Below are positions 8,390 through 17,708 of a stretch of DNA of 64,000 nt, piece after piece (the stretch's first letter is position 1; every line of letters begins with the position of its first letter). Both the position numbers and the translations under genes were made by a program. The stretch covers positions 7,027,204 through 7,091,203 of the forward strand of contig WNKI01000001.1 of NCBI GenBank assembly GCA_015350385.1. The letters run 5' to 3'. Under the pieces are notes generated by a model that was given only the letters and a program-made list of their open reading frames with translations, searched no databases and was not told the DNA's origin. Source of the stretch: Aculops lycopersici (taxonomy: Eukaryota; Arthropoda; Arachnida; Trombidiformes; Eriophyidae).

Positions 8390-10508
8390 TTTTAGAATTA
8401 GGCGCAACAAGTGGTATATTTTACTTGCCACCATTTCATTATATCTTATTTATCACTTATTTTCAACGAATGACCACCTAAACGACACCACATCAAAAAT
8501 TGACAACAGCAAACTACACGAGCAGCAACAAGCTCGCAGCAATCCCATTCCCGAACATCTACCTCTAATCAGTGACCATCTTAATCGACCAGAACAACAG
8601 CATCAACCTAAAGCCTCTAGTCATTCAACTCCTGACTTCCAAGTTTTAGCCAACTTTGGTGGTAGGGAGACGACAGATGTGGACTTGAGGAGGAAGAGGA
8701 AGAAGAAGCCAATTGTTGAGAATCTCGAGTATAGAAAGAGTCGACTCGATGAACAATTGAAAACTCTACTACCAACAATATCAGGTTGGGGTGAAGATGG
8801 CAAGGGAGTCCAATTAACCTCAGCCAAGGATAAAGAGAAGGCTGCTGAGGTTTTCAAAGAGGGTGCTTACAATGTTTACATATCAGATAGAATCTCGCCC
8901 AATCGATCGCTTCACTCGGTCGTGGCCAAGGAATGCAATGACATAAAATATAATGTTGACGAGCTCCCAAATGTCACAGTAGTTATTATATTTACAAACG
9001 AAATCTTTAGCGCTTTAGTTCGAACCGTGTGGTCAGTGATAAATAGGACTCCTAAGAAGTTACTTAAAGAAATTATATTGGTCGATGATTATAGTGATAA
9101 AACTTACTTAAAACAGACACTTCGCGATTACATTGACATCTATTGGAACACACTACCCCGAGACCCCGACTCGCAAGAGGAAGAACTTGTAAAGCTGTTC
9201 CACTTGCCCTCAAGACTAGGTTTGATTAAGGCAAGATTAAAAGGAGCTCGTGCAGCTAAAGGCGATGTCTTACTGTTCTTAGACTCTCATTGCGAGGCAA
9301 CAGATTTGTGGCTAGAGCCTCTTGTCCAGCGTATCAAGGAAAATAATAAGGTATTTATTTGCCCTGTGATAGATATTATCAACGATAAAACCCTCGAATA
9401 CAACGCAGTCGATCCCTACTACTTCCAACTGGGTGGCTTTGATTGGACTGGACACTTCACCTGGATTAATAGGAAAGAGTCGGATGCACAGAGAGAGCCG
9501 ACCAGGGTTGCTAAATCGCCTACAATGGCAGGCGGTTTATTTGCCGTAGATAGAAAGTACTTTTTCGAGGTTGGAGCTTACGATGAGGACATGCAAATTT
9601 GGGGAGGCGAGAATCTAGAACTCAGTTTTAGAGTTTGGCAGTGCGGTGGTCGAGTTGAAATCCATCCTTGTAGTCATGTAGGTCACATATTCAGAGACTT
9701 TCATCCCTATTCATTCAATGGAGTTGACTCTCATGGAATCAATACACTAAGAACAGTCAAGGTTTGGATGGACGAGTTTTCAAAGTATTTCTTCATGTCA
9801 AGACCTGACCTATTGAAGACGGAAGCCGGCGATCTAACTGCCCGAAGCTCTTTGCGAGAAAAGCTTAAATGTAAATCATTCCAATGGTATCTAGATAATG
9901 TTTATGACAAGCGAAAGTTTATTTACGATCGCGAAGTGATCGCTTACGGCTGGATCAAGAATCCAGAGACAGATTTATGTATTGATGTGCTGAATAAGCA
10001 TGAGACTAGCGGCGAAACTGCCGGCCTATACACCTGTGAAGATATGAGACATCCTCTCAACGTAACTACCAATCAATTGTTCTCGTATTCAAAACATCAT
10101 GAGGTCAGAAGAGAAGAGGGGTGTTTAACTATATCTCCCAAGACATCTAAGAAGAAGGAGGTTGATCACGAGGATGATGGCGATGAATTCCAAGATGCTA
10201 ACTCACTTCACAATCATAAGGGTAAAGAATCCTTCCATTTGGTTGTTTTATCTACCTGCGAGGAACCAGACTATGTATCACCAACTCAACATAAGAGAGC
10301 AATGAAGCGACACAAAAGACAAAAGTGGCGTCATGAATTGGCGTCGCCTAGGAGCAAGAATAGACTCCTGATTAGCGAGGCAACAGGTGATTGTCTAACT
10401 ACCGAGAATGGAGCTTCATTTAGTGATCTGTTGGCCACAGCTTGTGATAGAAACGACCCTAGGCAATATTGGGAATTCCAGATCTATACCGGCGAATCTA
10501 TTCAATAG
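8364..10508 (+). CDS. Polypeptide N-acetylgalactosaminyltransferase (GALNT, GT27), 714 aa
   Basis: A Golgi type II membrane enzyme that starts mucin-type O-glycosylation by moving GalNAc from UDP-GalNAc to Ser/Thr. Residues 17-32 form the signal anchor, followed by a polar stem to about residue 200. The GT-A catalytic domain has EIILVDDYSD, the Mn-binding DSH in LLFLDSHCEATDLW (near residue 308), and the acceptor/Gal-GalNAcT motif IWGGENLELSFRVWQCGG near 411. The C terminus (from about 530) is a ricin-type lectin domain with ETDLCID, CLTIS and a final QYW. It carries a Lys/Arg/His/Asp-rich insertion around residues 590-670. It is longer than usual (about 560-640 aa). The family member cannot be fixed by eye. 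Intronless. Confidence 0.95.
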   Translation: MRLILNSLSFRIRRNKWYILLATISLYLIYHLFSTNDHLNDTTSKIDNSKLHEQQQARSNPIPEHLPLISDHLNRPEQQHQPKASSHSTPDFQVLANFGGRETTDVDLRRKRKKKPIVENLEYRKSRLDEQLKTLLPTISGWGEDGKGVQLTSAKDKEKAAEVFKEGAYNVYISDRISPNRSLHSVVAKECNDIKYNVDELPNVTVVIIFTNEIFSALVRTVWSVINRTPKKLLKEIILVDDYSDKTYLKQTLRDYIDIYWNTLPRDPDSQEEELVKLFHLPSRLGLIKARLKGARAAKGDVLLFLDSHCEATDLWLEPLVQRIKENNKVFICPVIDIINDKTLEYNAVDPYYFQLGGFDWTGHFTWINRKESDAQREPTRVAKSPTMAGGLFAVDRKYFFEVGAYDEDMQIWGGENLELSFRVWQCGGRVEIHPCSHVGHIFRDFHPYSFNGVDSHGINTLRTVKVWMDEFSKYFFMSRPDLLKTEAGDLTARSSLREKLKCKSFQWYLDNVYDKRKFIYDREVIAYGWIKNPETDLCIDVLNKHETSGETAGLYTCEDMRHPLNVTTNQLFSYSKHHEVRREEGCLTISPKTSKKKEVDHEDDGDEFQDANSLHNHKGKESFHLVVLSTCEEPDYVSPTQHKRAMKRHKRQKWRHELASPRSKNRLLISEATGDCLTTENGASFSDLLATACDRNDPRQYWEFQIYTGESIQ

Positions 10509-10987
10509 TTATATCAGCATTTCAGAATGAGAATCCCCGCGTAAGCATGACGACGATCAATTAGAGAGAAAACAACTAATCTAACTACTACATTCCTTAT
10601 TTATACACACAGTTAACCGATTGAAACTAAATTTATACTTAAAAGTTGCGCAAGGAATCCCATATGCGACTAGCAAATTACTACTATCACCATCATCATT
10701 ACTATTATTATTATTATTATTATTATTATGATTACTATAATAGCTATTATGTGAGCATGAAACTTGATGAGAGGTATAAAGAAAAGTTTTTCCACTAATA
10801 ATGTCACAATGTACCCTACCTGTCATCGATCTACTACTACCTATTGACGTTGAGAATACATTACTGCTACCCGATGACGTTGAGAATACATTAATGCTCT
10901 AATCTTTTTATCGTGTACTCGAACTGTTTGTTACGCTAATACATCTCGTAAGTTCAGAATACGATGAGTTATTAAGCCACAAACAAA
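10509..10987. other. Intergenic region with ATT run and a 30-base tandem duplication
   Basis: No gene is recognised. An ATT microsatellite lies at 10703-10729. A 30-base unit containing TGACGTTGAGAATACATTA is present twice in tandem (10845-10874 and 10875-10897, the second unit truncated or diverging). The remainder probably holds the GALNT 3' UTR and the promoter of the next gene. Confidence 0.6.
10845..10897. repeat. Tandem 30-base duplication
   Basis: The 19-base core TGACGTTGAGAATACATTA occurs at 10845 and 10875. Each core carries TGACGT, a CRE/bZIP-like hexamer. This is upstream of the small secreted gene at 10988, so it may be part of that promoter. Confidence 0.7.
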
Positions 10988-11419
10988 ATGAGGATTCTCA
11001 AAGAAATCTGTTGTCTTGCAATCATTTCAACCATATTCATAGGCCATCTACAGGATTCTGTGTCTGGACTGCAGCTTGTGGGCCAGTTTCGAAATAGAGG
11101 TACCTGGTCAGAGAGAAGAGATGCGAAGCTGTTGATGAACAGGCAACCTGCAGTTGGCTATTATGATACCTATAACTTTTATGGTCTGGACAGTCAACCC
11201 TACCGTCGAAGACCTAATGTAGATCCATATGATGACTCAGAGGATCTGCCTTACAGACCTTACTACTATCCATATCCTACAACTTCACCGCCCACAACAA
11301 CAACAACTACCACCTCAAATATCAATTACCCCTCCTCACCAATCAAACCGATTGGTTACGCATTGTTAGATAGCAGAGGCATGCCACTAGCATACTTTGT
11401 TACTCGGTCATATCAATGA
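10988..11419 (+). CDS. Small secreted protein of unknown family, 143 aa
   Basis: I do not recognise the family. Residues 1-27 form a signal peptide (CCLAIISTIFIGHLQDSVSG). The mature part is Tyr/Pro/Arg-rich, with a Thr run (PPTTTTTTTSN) around residues 103-112 and a hydrophobic-aromatic C-terminal segment (GYALLDSRGMPLAYFVTRSYQ). There are no mature cysteines. The Tyr/Pro-rich, low-complexity character fits a cuticle-associated or secreted matrix protein, but that is inference. The first ATG is used. No introns were seen. Confidence 0.6.
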   Translation: MRILKEICCLAIISTIFIGHLQDSVSGLQLVGQFRNRGTWSERRDAKLLMNRQPAVGYYDTYNFYGLDSQPYRRRPNVDPYDDSEDLPYRPYYYPYPTTSPPTTTTTTTSNINYPSSPIKPIGYALLDSRGMPLAYFVTRSYQ

Positions 11420-11572
11420 GTAATTGCGGCGATCAATCAAACAACAATCCAAGATGAAGTTTTCGAATTAACTGTTGAATCAGTACAGTCAGAACACATA
11501 ATATTGATAAATTATAATAGACTAGATACATAATGTGCGGGTTTCGAATCCGAAGATGTTCTATTATATAAT

Positions 11573-13219
11573 TCAATCTTCTAGGTGAATATTGAACAAC
11601 TTAGCAACTTCGTTCAGATCGTCATACTTCCTTTGTTCATGCAATATTCTTCTTGCAAGTGTTAATCTACTAAATATATTCCATAACAAAATACCTACTA
11701 TAATATTATCCTTCATGTAGAATACAACTCCCCTGTCATATTTATCACTTTCAGGTGGATCTTTACTCATAACTTCGAGATCAATCTTCTTCTCAACAGC
11801 TTCGTTCGCTGCCTGGGTGGAAATGTCTCCATCGGCTTGAGCGTTCGAATTAGGTGCCACTTTGAGCTCTGGCTTAGCAAAGACTGCTACTGTTGGCAAG
11901 CTCGAGTCGATAATACCAACAGCCTCGAATGATATATCTTGGCCCAGATCTGACCAGAACATTGATTGGTGTGTATAGGCCTTGCCCGATCCAACCATAT
12001 TCTGGCCAGCTAGCTTGCCACTATTTATTGCATGATCGTGATGCTCAACTCTTCGACGGCCTAGCTTCGTGTCATAGTAACAAGATGCATCACCGGCAAC
12101 CCAAACGTTTGTTCTTGCCTCAAGTTCTGAATTGACTAGAAAACCGCCAGTTTTTTCATCCACTTCTAAACCAGATGTTCTGGCTAGATCTACATCTGGC
12201 TTGAGTCCAACAGCACATACGATGTAGTCAACACTAATCTTCTGACCATCGGACAGGGCAATCTCGATAGATTTATCCTTAGCCATTGTTATCGAGCTAA
12301 CCTCGACGTTAGGGATCAGATGAGCGCCTTCTTTCGCAATCTTCTCTGTCAAATGACTTGACAAGTACTCAGGTAATACTTTGCCAAGATTTCCTTTCTC
12401 TGGATAAATCTGATATATGACTTGGTCTGCTGGAACCTTGCCTGTTACTTTCTGGTTTACAAGTGCTATAGTCAATTCGCTTCCCAAAAAACCTCCGCCA
12501 ATTACTATGATCCTTTTTGCCGTCTCAGTAATTTTGTCTAGCTTGAGAAAGTCATCAGCAGTTCTGAAATAAATGATACGATCTTTGATCTCTTGTGGGG
12601 CTGAATCGAGTTGGGGTAAGGATTTGGGGGTACCGCCAGGCGCAAGCAAGCATTTTTCATATTTGATAGATTGACCGTTCTCTAAATAAGCTACCTTGTT
12701 GTCTGGATCAAGCTTCGATAAACGAAGGTTCTTAACAATAGATACTCCACCATTCTCTCGATCTTTCAATTTTTCCAAAGGAATGAAGAACTCATCGATC
12801 TCGTAGAAGATACTTCGATCCTTGCCACCGATCCAGTTGAAATTTAAGCTCGGACGTTTATCTTTGTCGGTGAACCAGAGTTCTTTTGATAAAGCAGGTC
12901 GCATGTATGGATTATTATTTTCGCCTCCAATCATGAGAACTTTGGCTCGAGGATCGTGACCTCGAATTGATCGCATTGCTGAATGCGAAGCTGTCCCAGC
13001 TCCAACTAATAAATATGGAATTGACTCTGGCAGGTTTTCGATAAGTCTATTTCTAGTGCCTTCTTGAACATTAGGTTCCTTTGTTGCCGTTTGAAGTTTG
13101 GTTGCTTCATTTTTTCGCAGATAAGGCCTTATTTCGTCTCTGAAAAAATAAAAAGATCCACCAGCGGCAGTGAGGGCTGCTATCTTACCCCATCGGGATA
13201 ATCGTATCACTGATGACAT
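11573..13219 (-). CDS. AIFM1: Apoptosis-inducing factor 1, mitochondrial (AIFM1), 548 aa
   Basis: An FAD/NADH oxidoreductase anchored in the mitochondrial inner membrane and facing the intermembrane space. It supports respiratory-chain biogenesis (with CHCHD4) and can promote cell death after release. The N terminus is a short basic leader plus hydrophobic anchor (IAALTAAGGSFYFF). FAD-binding LLVGAGTASHSA is near residue 70, and the NADH Rossmann motif VIGGGFLGSEL is near 240. The second FAD segment VWVAGDASCYYDTKLGRRRV, followed by EHHDHAINSG, is near 370-400. The AIF-specific C-terminal region includes HQSMFWSDLG, SLPTVAVFAK and RGVVFYMKDNIIVGILLWN. Shorter leader than human; otherwise complete and intronless. 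Confidence 0.97.
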   Translation of the reverse strand: MSSVIRLSRWGKIAALTAAGGSFYFFRDEIRPYLRKNEATKLQTATKEPNVQEGTRNRLIENLPESIPYLLVGAGTASHSAMRSIRGHDPRAKVLMIGGENNNPYMRPALSKELWFTDKDKRPSLNFNWIGGKDRSIFYEIDEFFIPLEKLKDRENGGVSIVKNLRLSKLDPDNKVAYLENGQSIKYEKCLLAPGGTPKSLPQLDSAPQEIKDRIIYFRTADDFLKLDKITETAKRIIVIGGGFLGSELTIALVNQKVTGKVPADQVIYQIYPEKGNLGKVLPEYLSSHLTEKIAKEGAHLIPNVEVSSITMAKDKSIEIALSDGQKISVDYIVCAVGLKPDVDLARTSGLEVDEKTGGFLVNSELEARTNVWVAGDASCYYDTKLGRRRVEHHDHAINSGKLAGQNMVGSGKAYTHQSMFWSDLGQDISFEAVGIIDSSLPTVAVFAKPELKVAPNSNAQADGDISTQAANEAVEKKIDLEVMSKDPPESDKYDRGVVFYMKDNIIVGILLWNIFSRLTLARRILHEQRKYDDLNEVAKLFNIHLED

Positions 13220-13939
13220 GGTTGTATAGTATGGTCCGAGCTTATATCACCGTGATAGCATAATATATTTATAGGTATCCGTTCATGAAAGTTTATTAGC
13301 CACTAGTCGGTCACCGCGGCTTCGCTCGCGGCTATACCTGTTTTTCTGTGCGACTTTTCGGGAAACTGCGCTCCGGCTCGCTCCGCTTCGCCTTCGCTCC
13401 GTGAGAGGCGTCCACGGCTCAGCTTAGCCACTTCTCGCACGCTAAGTCGAGACTGTGTGCTTATATCAAAGTTGTGCCAAGGCCGCACGTGGTCGAGGTT
13501 GGATAGCGCAACAGATTTCAGGTGGGGGAAAGGAGTGAGAAGAGAGCGTGTGCTGGGGTCCGCATGCAAGAATTCAGGTGGGGAAAAAGTTGTAAGCGCA
13601 AACCTATCCTTCGAACTGGATTCGTTGTAATGGTGATTGAATTTAAACGGTCCTTTGAGGCCCCTTTGCCTCGGAACAGTCGCTACGATGGCCATCCGAT
13701 TGTTGATGACTTGATGATATCGACACGCACAAAAGCGCTACGATGTTAGTAGATCTTATTACAAAATTTCAACCAAAGGCTCGGAACCAAGGACTCGTTT
13801 TTTAACTTCAAACTCACGCGTTTCCAGACTCTAGTCGACTGCAAGCAGAACTTAACCATCGATCGGCGAGAATATATACCACTCATCGCCTGTATGCCAT
13901 AGAAGTCCCATGTAGTCCCGGATCACATGTATAAGGGTT
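13220..13939. other. Intergenic region with a GC-rich low-complexity patch
   Basis: The AIFM1 promoter lies at the left edge (TATAAATA-like sequence near 13262-13270, minus strand). Bases 13310-13410 are strikingly GC-rich, with repeated CTTCGCTC/GCTCCG words and a small CCGCG...CGCGG hairpin. TTCAGGTGGGG occurs twice (about 13516 and 13573). A 130-codon minus frame (13303-13695) spans it but has no recognisable domain and is probably chance. Confidence 0.5.
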
Positions 13940-15043
13940 ATGGAGAGTGCACACCGGTACACAGGTACAAGAAGAGGGTCCGCAATCCTAAATGATGAGA
14001 CTGACAACGTTCTCATCTACCCATTGCGTAAGAATGTCGTGACAAAGAATATTTCATTAATGTTAGATGCCAACATTGTGCATAAGTTTGATAATGAGGA
14101 ACCAAGATGGGATCAAGGATATTATTTCGATTTCAGAAGATACACTCTTTGACGTCGATTCGAACTTAAGTGCACAGGTGAGGTTAATATTTCAACGAAG
14201 AGGTCACAATTCTTTAGTAGTCTCTTTAACCGTCTCAACTCTTTGGCCAATGATCCTTATCCGGAATTCCTGGACGACATTCAATTTATATTTGCTGTAG
14301 GTCTAAGAGGCGGAGTGCTATTCAGTGCTCATAATGTCGAATGTGCCGACATCCCCAAGGATCCTTCCTATGTTCCATCCGGAATCAACTGGCATATACA
14401 GTCAAAAGTTTCCTTACTTATCCGTGGATCATAACATGGATGTCAGATTCCCGAGTTACTCTATATGGAAATACAAGGGCACGATTTATCAGAAGCGTCA
14501 TGTAAATCAGAGGGACTCAAATCTCTATAACACAACCATCAAGATAAAATCTCGCTCGCCTCTATATCCACTGGAGTTTGATTTAGACCAGAAATTTGTT
14601 AATGAGGGTCCCAAAAAGGGTCACGAGTATATGACTGTCAGACACAATGATGTCCGGCACGTATTTGTGGCAGGTTCCTGGCAATCAGGGCTCGCCGCAA
14701 AAGTGATGCATCTCTTCCATTACAACTACAAGAATCTGACCCAATCAGTTAGGTCAAATTCAAGATCCTTAACGTGACCGATACTGAGCCATTGACCATC
14801 TCATACGTGAATCAACAGGATATGCCGTACATAGACATTAGTTTCAAAATCAACAGACTCTACTCAACATTCATCTCGGACTTTGCCGCCAGATACTTGA
14901 ATGTCTTCGCCTTCAAAAAACCAAACGACTTTGGATTCAGAGAAAATTTTTCCTTCAAACATGTGGGAAGTCACATGGTGCGCAGTGCGCACTGCCACTG
15001 GCAGTCTGCCAGATACGTAACCTGCACGCGCTACGCACCATAA
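13940..15043 (+). pseudogene. Broken coding remnant, possibly of a large lipid transfer protein (apolipophorin-like)
   Basis: Coding-like plus-strand peptide continues through breaks: 13940-14149, a TGA at 14150-14152, the same frame on to 14434, then a second frame (14400-14774), then a third frame from 14774. Segments such as SPLYPLEFDLDQKF, HEYMTVRHNDV and EPLTISYVNQQDMPYIDISF read as alternating beta strands, like the lipid-cavity region of apolipophorin/ApoB-type proteins. The family guess is weak. At least one stop and two frameshifts break it, and no start or end domain is visible. Introns could explain some breaks, but no clean GT-AG pair was found. A decayed fragment is the best reading. 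Confidence 0.4.
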
Positions 15044-15394
15044 GCTCACGCGCTACGAAGCTCGATAAAATCATCTCTGGCATGATCAGAGAGTTCGAAT
15101 TAACATATTTCAATATAAATCAATCATTAATTCAATCTCATGTGAGATTGTTACTGTCAGAGATGTTTAATTGATTTTCAACTCTTCAGTCATTGTGTGC
15201 TTTACAAGGGTTTACACTGATAGCCAATGATTATGCAAATTTGGAATTGATGATTCTCTTTGCTTGATGCTGTTGCAGTTCTATAGTGGAAGTTGTGATT
15301 CCGTTAGAATCCAATATGAATATTTATACAGGGTGCGATATGATTGTTGTTGCTATAATTGTGTAGATAGTGTGTATTTGGTCACAAAAATTTG
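15044..15394. other. Spacer between the remnant and the tetraspanin 3' end
   Basis: No gene is seen. It contains an 18-base palindrome CAATCTCA-TG-TGAGATTG (15133-15150), nested inside a looser inverted pair (CATCTCTGGCA near 15072 against TGTCAGAGATG near 15156). The right part must include the tetraspanin 3' UTR. Confidence 0.5.
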
Positions 15395-16669
15395 TCACAT
15401 CCAACGAGCTCGTTGGGAATAGATTTGGCCTTGAAGGGACCGGGCTAAGAACATGGCAAATAGTTGGATAAGGGCACAACCTAAACATAAACAAGCGGCC
15501 AAGTTCATGTTTCGCTCGAAAATTTCCGTGATTGCCTCGATGCAACCACGAGTATAGATGAATTTGTTAACTTCAACTACTGAACTGATATTTTGTATAC
15601 TGTTTCCGCACATCACATTTGCTAAGCTACCACCGTCAGTCCGGCAACAACTTGATGGGACGCCACAACGCTCAAGACTTGGACTAGTGCTTGAACAATT
15701 GAAATAGACGTTTTGAGACCAATCTTTGTATCCTTTATCTGAGACACCACAACATTTGAATCCTTTTTGCATAACATCGATGATATCTGTTAGATTTGGG
15801 TCATATCGATACTTGGTGACGAGATCCTTGGAGAGTCCTTCTTTGAAATATTGCAAGAAGGCGTTTGGAAAGACAAATGCCACGGTGGATAAAACTACCT
15901 CTCCAATGAATAGGAAGAGTAGCATAAATGAGTACTGCACGTATTGGGATTGAGTCAAGTTAGATTAGTAGATGCTCTGTTTCGAATAGATCCAGTTGTG
16001 ACGTTATTTGACCCGAACTTACCAGCTTGAGTAAACATATATTTTCTCTTAGGGCGCCTAAACAGCCTGCAAAACTCATGAGGAAGGTGATACCTCCAAC
16101 AATCATCATTGCAAGCGACACGTGAAGGACCAAGTGTATAACATTGTCCACTTGGAGTAATCTAGTGTAGCCGTTCTCAGAAACCTCCTCAGAGAATGAC
16201 CAAGCTCCCAAGCCCATCATTGCGATACCGATAAGCTAGAGGGAGTTGAGATGAGAAGAGAGTTAGTTATTTGGTTACCGGATACAAGAATCCAAACATT
16301 GATTCATTACCATTATATGATACAAACCCAGAAGACAAAGTTGAAGAAAAATAGTGAATATTTGACACATGGTGAGATAATGGACTCGAAATCTTCATCT
16401 GCATACTTGTAACGTGAATACTCAGTCATTCTAGATCTATCATAAGGCGGCCTATGGTGGTGCGACCTGTGGCCTCTAGAATGATGATGTTGGCTTTGTT
16501 GTGAGTAGCCATGGGCTCGGCTTGATCTTGAGTTATGGCTGTTGCTTGACGACGAATGATGGTGTCCACTACTACTGTGTCCACCACCCCCACCGCCGCT
16601 TCTATGTGATCTCCCTCCATGACCATGATGCCTGGCCACTCTGCCATGATCGTGCCCTGAGGAAACCAT
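15395..16669 (-). CDS. TspanC8-type tetraspanin, three exons, 364 aa
   Basis: A four-pass membrane protein. Members of the TspanC8 group escort ADAM10 and affect Notch signalling. I assemble exons 16669-16328, 16235-16023 and 15934-15395; introns are 92 and 88 bases, both GT-AG and phase 0. The first donor is the weak GTTTGT, but joining there gives NFVFW-LIGIAMMGLGAW, which matches the tetraspanin first helix. The second join gives CLLKL-YSFMLLFLF. The large loop has CCG plus CSS, RCG, SSCC, MCG and RGC, totalling eight cysteines, which is the TspanC8 hallmark. The first 80 residues are a His/Ser/Gly-rich extension with 19 histidines. A downstream ATG at 16429 would give a normal-length N terminus. 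Confidence 0.88.
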
Positions 16670-17708
16670 GTCTATGTTGATGTGCGCGATTCAAGTAAAG
16701 CTCTCTTGATTATGTTATGATGAATTGATATATGATTGCAATAGCTATAGAAAAATCAATGATGTGTATTTCTCATAATCTTGAGGCTAATCTTTGATGC
16801 TAGTTAAAATTTGATCCTATTTGCTCCCTCCTGTTAGGGTGGCACGAGGGTTTATTTGTTGTTGGTGTTGGTGTTGCTACAGCTATCAATGTTAATGTAT
16901 TCTCTGCCTAAAGGGAGGGGATCCAGTAAAAAAGAATTGAGCCATTTGATTGGATTACATTGGGCACCTATGGAGAGATACAAAAGTATCGTGTCTATGA
17001 ATATACATAAGGTGAGGCAATAATAAAGTATATTCAACTTATACCTCAAATTATTTATTACTAATTTGGTGGCAGTTTTGGGTTTGTCTGGACGTGAATA
17101 GAGTGATATTGCTTTGTATGTATAAATTTCAATCTGTCTGTATGATTTTGGTCTGTGTTTTGAGTTCGTTACTTGCGAGTTTTTGGTTCGTTCAATCCTA
17201 CGTTCAATCGTTCACATACAAAATTACCACAGAGAAATTCAATGGCGTTGGAATATTCACCCGCTAGCGGGTTTGAGTCGCTCACATAGAAAGAGGCAAA
17301 GATAGAGAGAGACAAGCGGACTGGCAATGTCAGCGTGAACAACAACGAGTCTCTATGGGAGTCAACGCGAATTGTAGAGTGTGACTGCGGTTGGCCAAAC
17401 ACAATGGCTTCGCAATTGCGGGCCGGGAATAACACAGCCGCGCCCACTTGCTCGCCGCAAAGGTTAAGGCGCAGGAGACCTGTGTACCTGTAAGCCTAGC
17501 TTGACAGGTAGACAAGTGGAATTTACGACAGGTTCAACAAGTCGGCGGAAATGATTGCAAGTTGCAACGCTAGACAACAAAACAGGAAACGGACGTTCAT
17601 TATTAGTTTTACGTGTATGATGTAAATTAAGGACAAAAATAAGTTCATCTCTTTTAATCTTATCACTTATTCATGGGTCAAAACATTTAGCCACGACCAA
17701 GATCATCT
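16670..17708. other. Intergenic region between THOC2 3' end and tetraspanin 5' end
   Basis: About 1 kb without a recognised gene. It holds the tetraspanin promoter and possibly 5' UTR exons, and a GC-richer stretch near 17380-17480. The small minus frames at 16852-17049 and 17169-17515 have no recognisable domains. Confidence 0.5.

Noticed and set aside
13303..13695. 130-codon minus frame over the GC-rich patch
   Set aside because: Low-complexity composition, no domain and no promoter; probably open because of GC-rich words.
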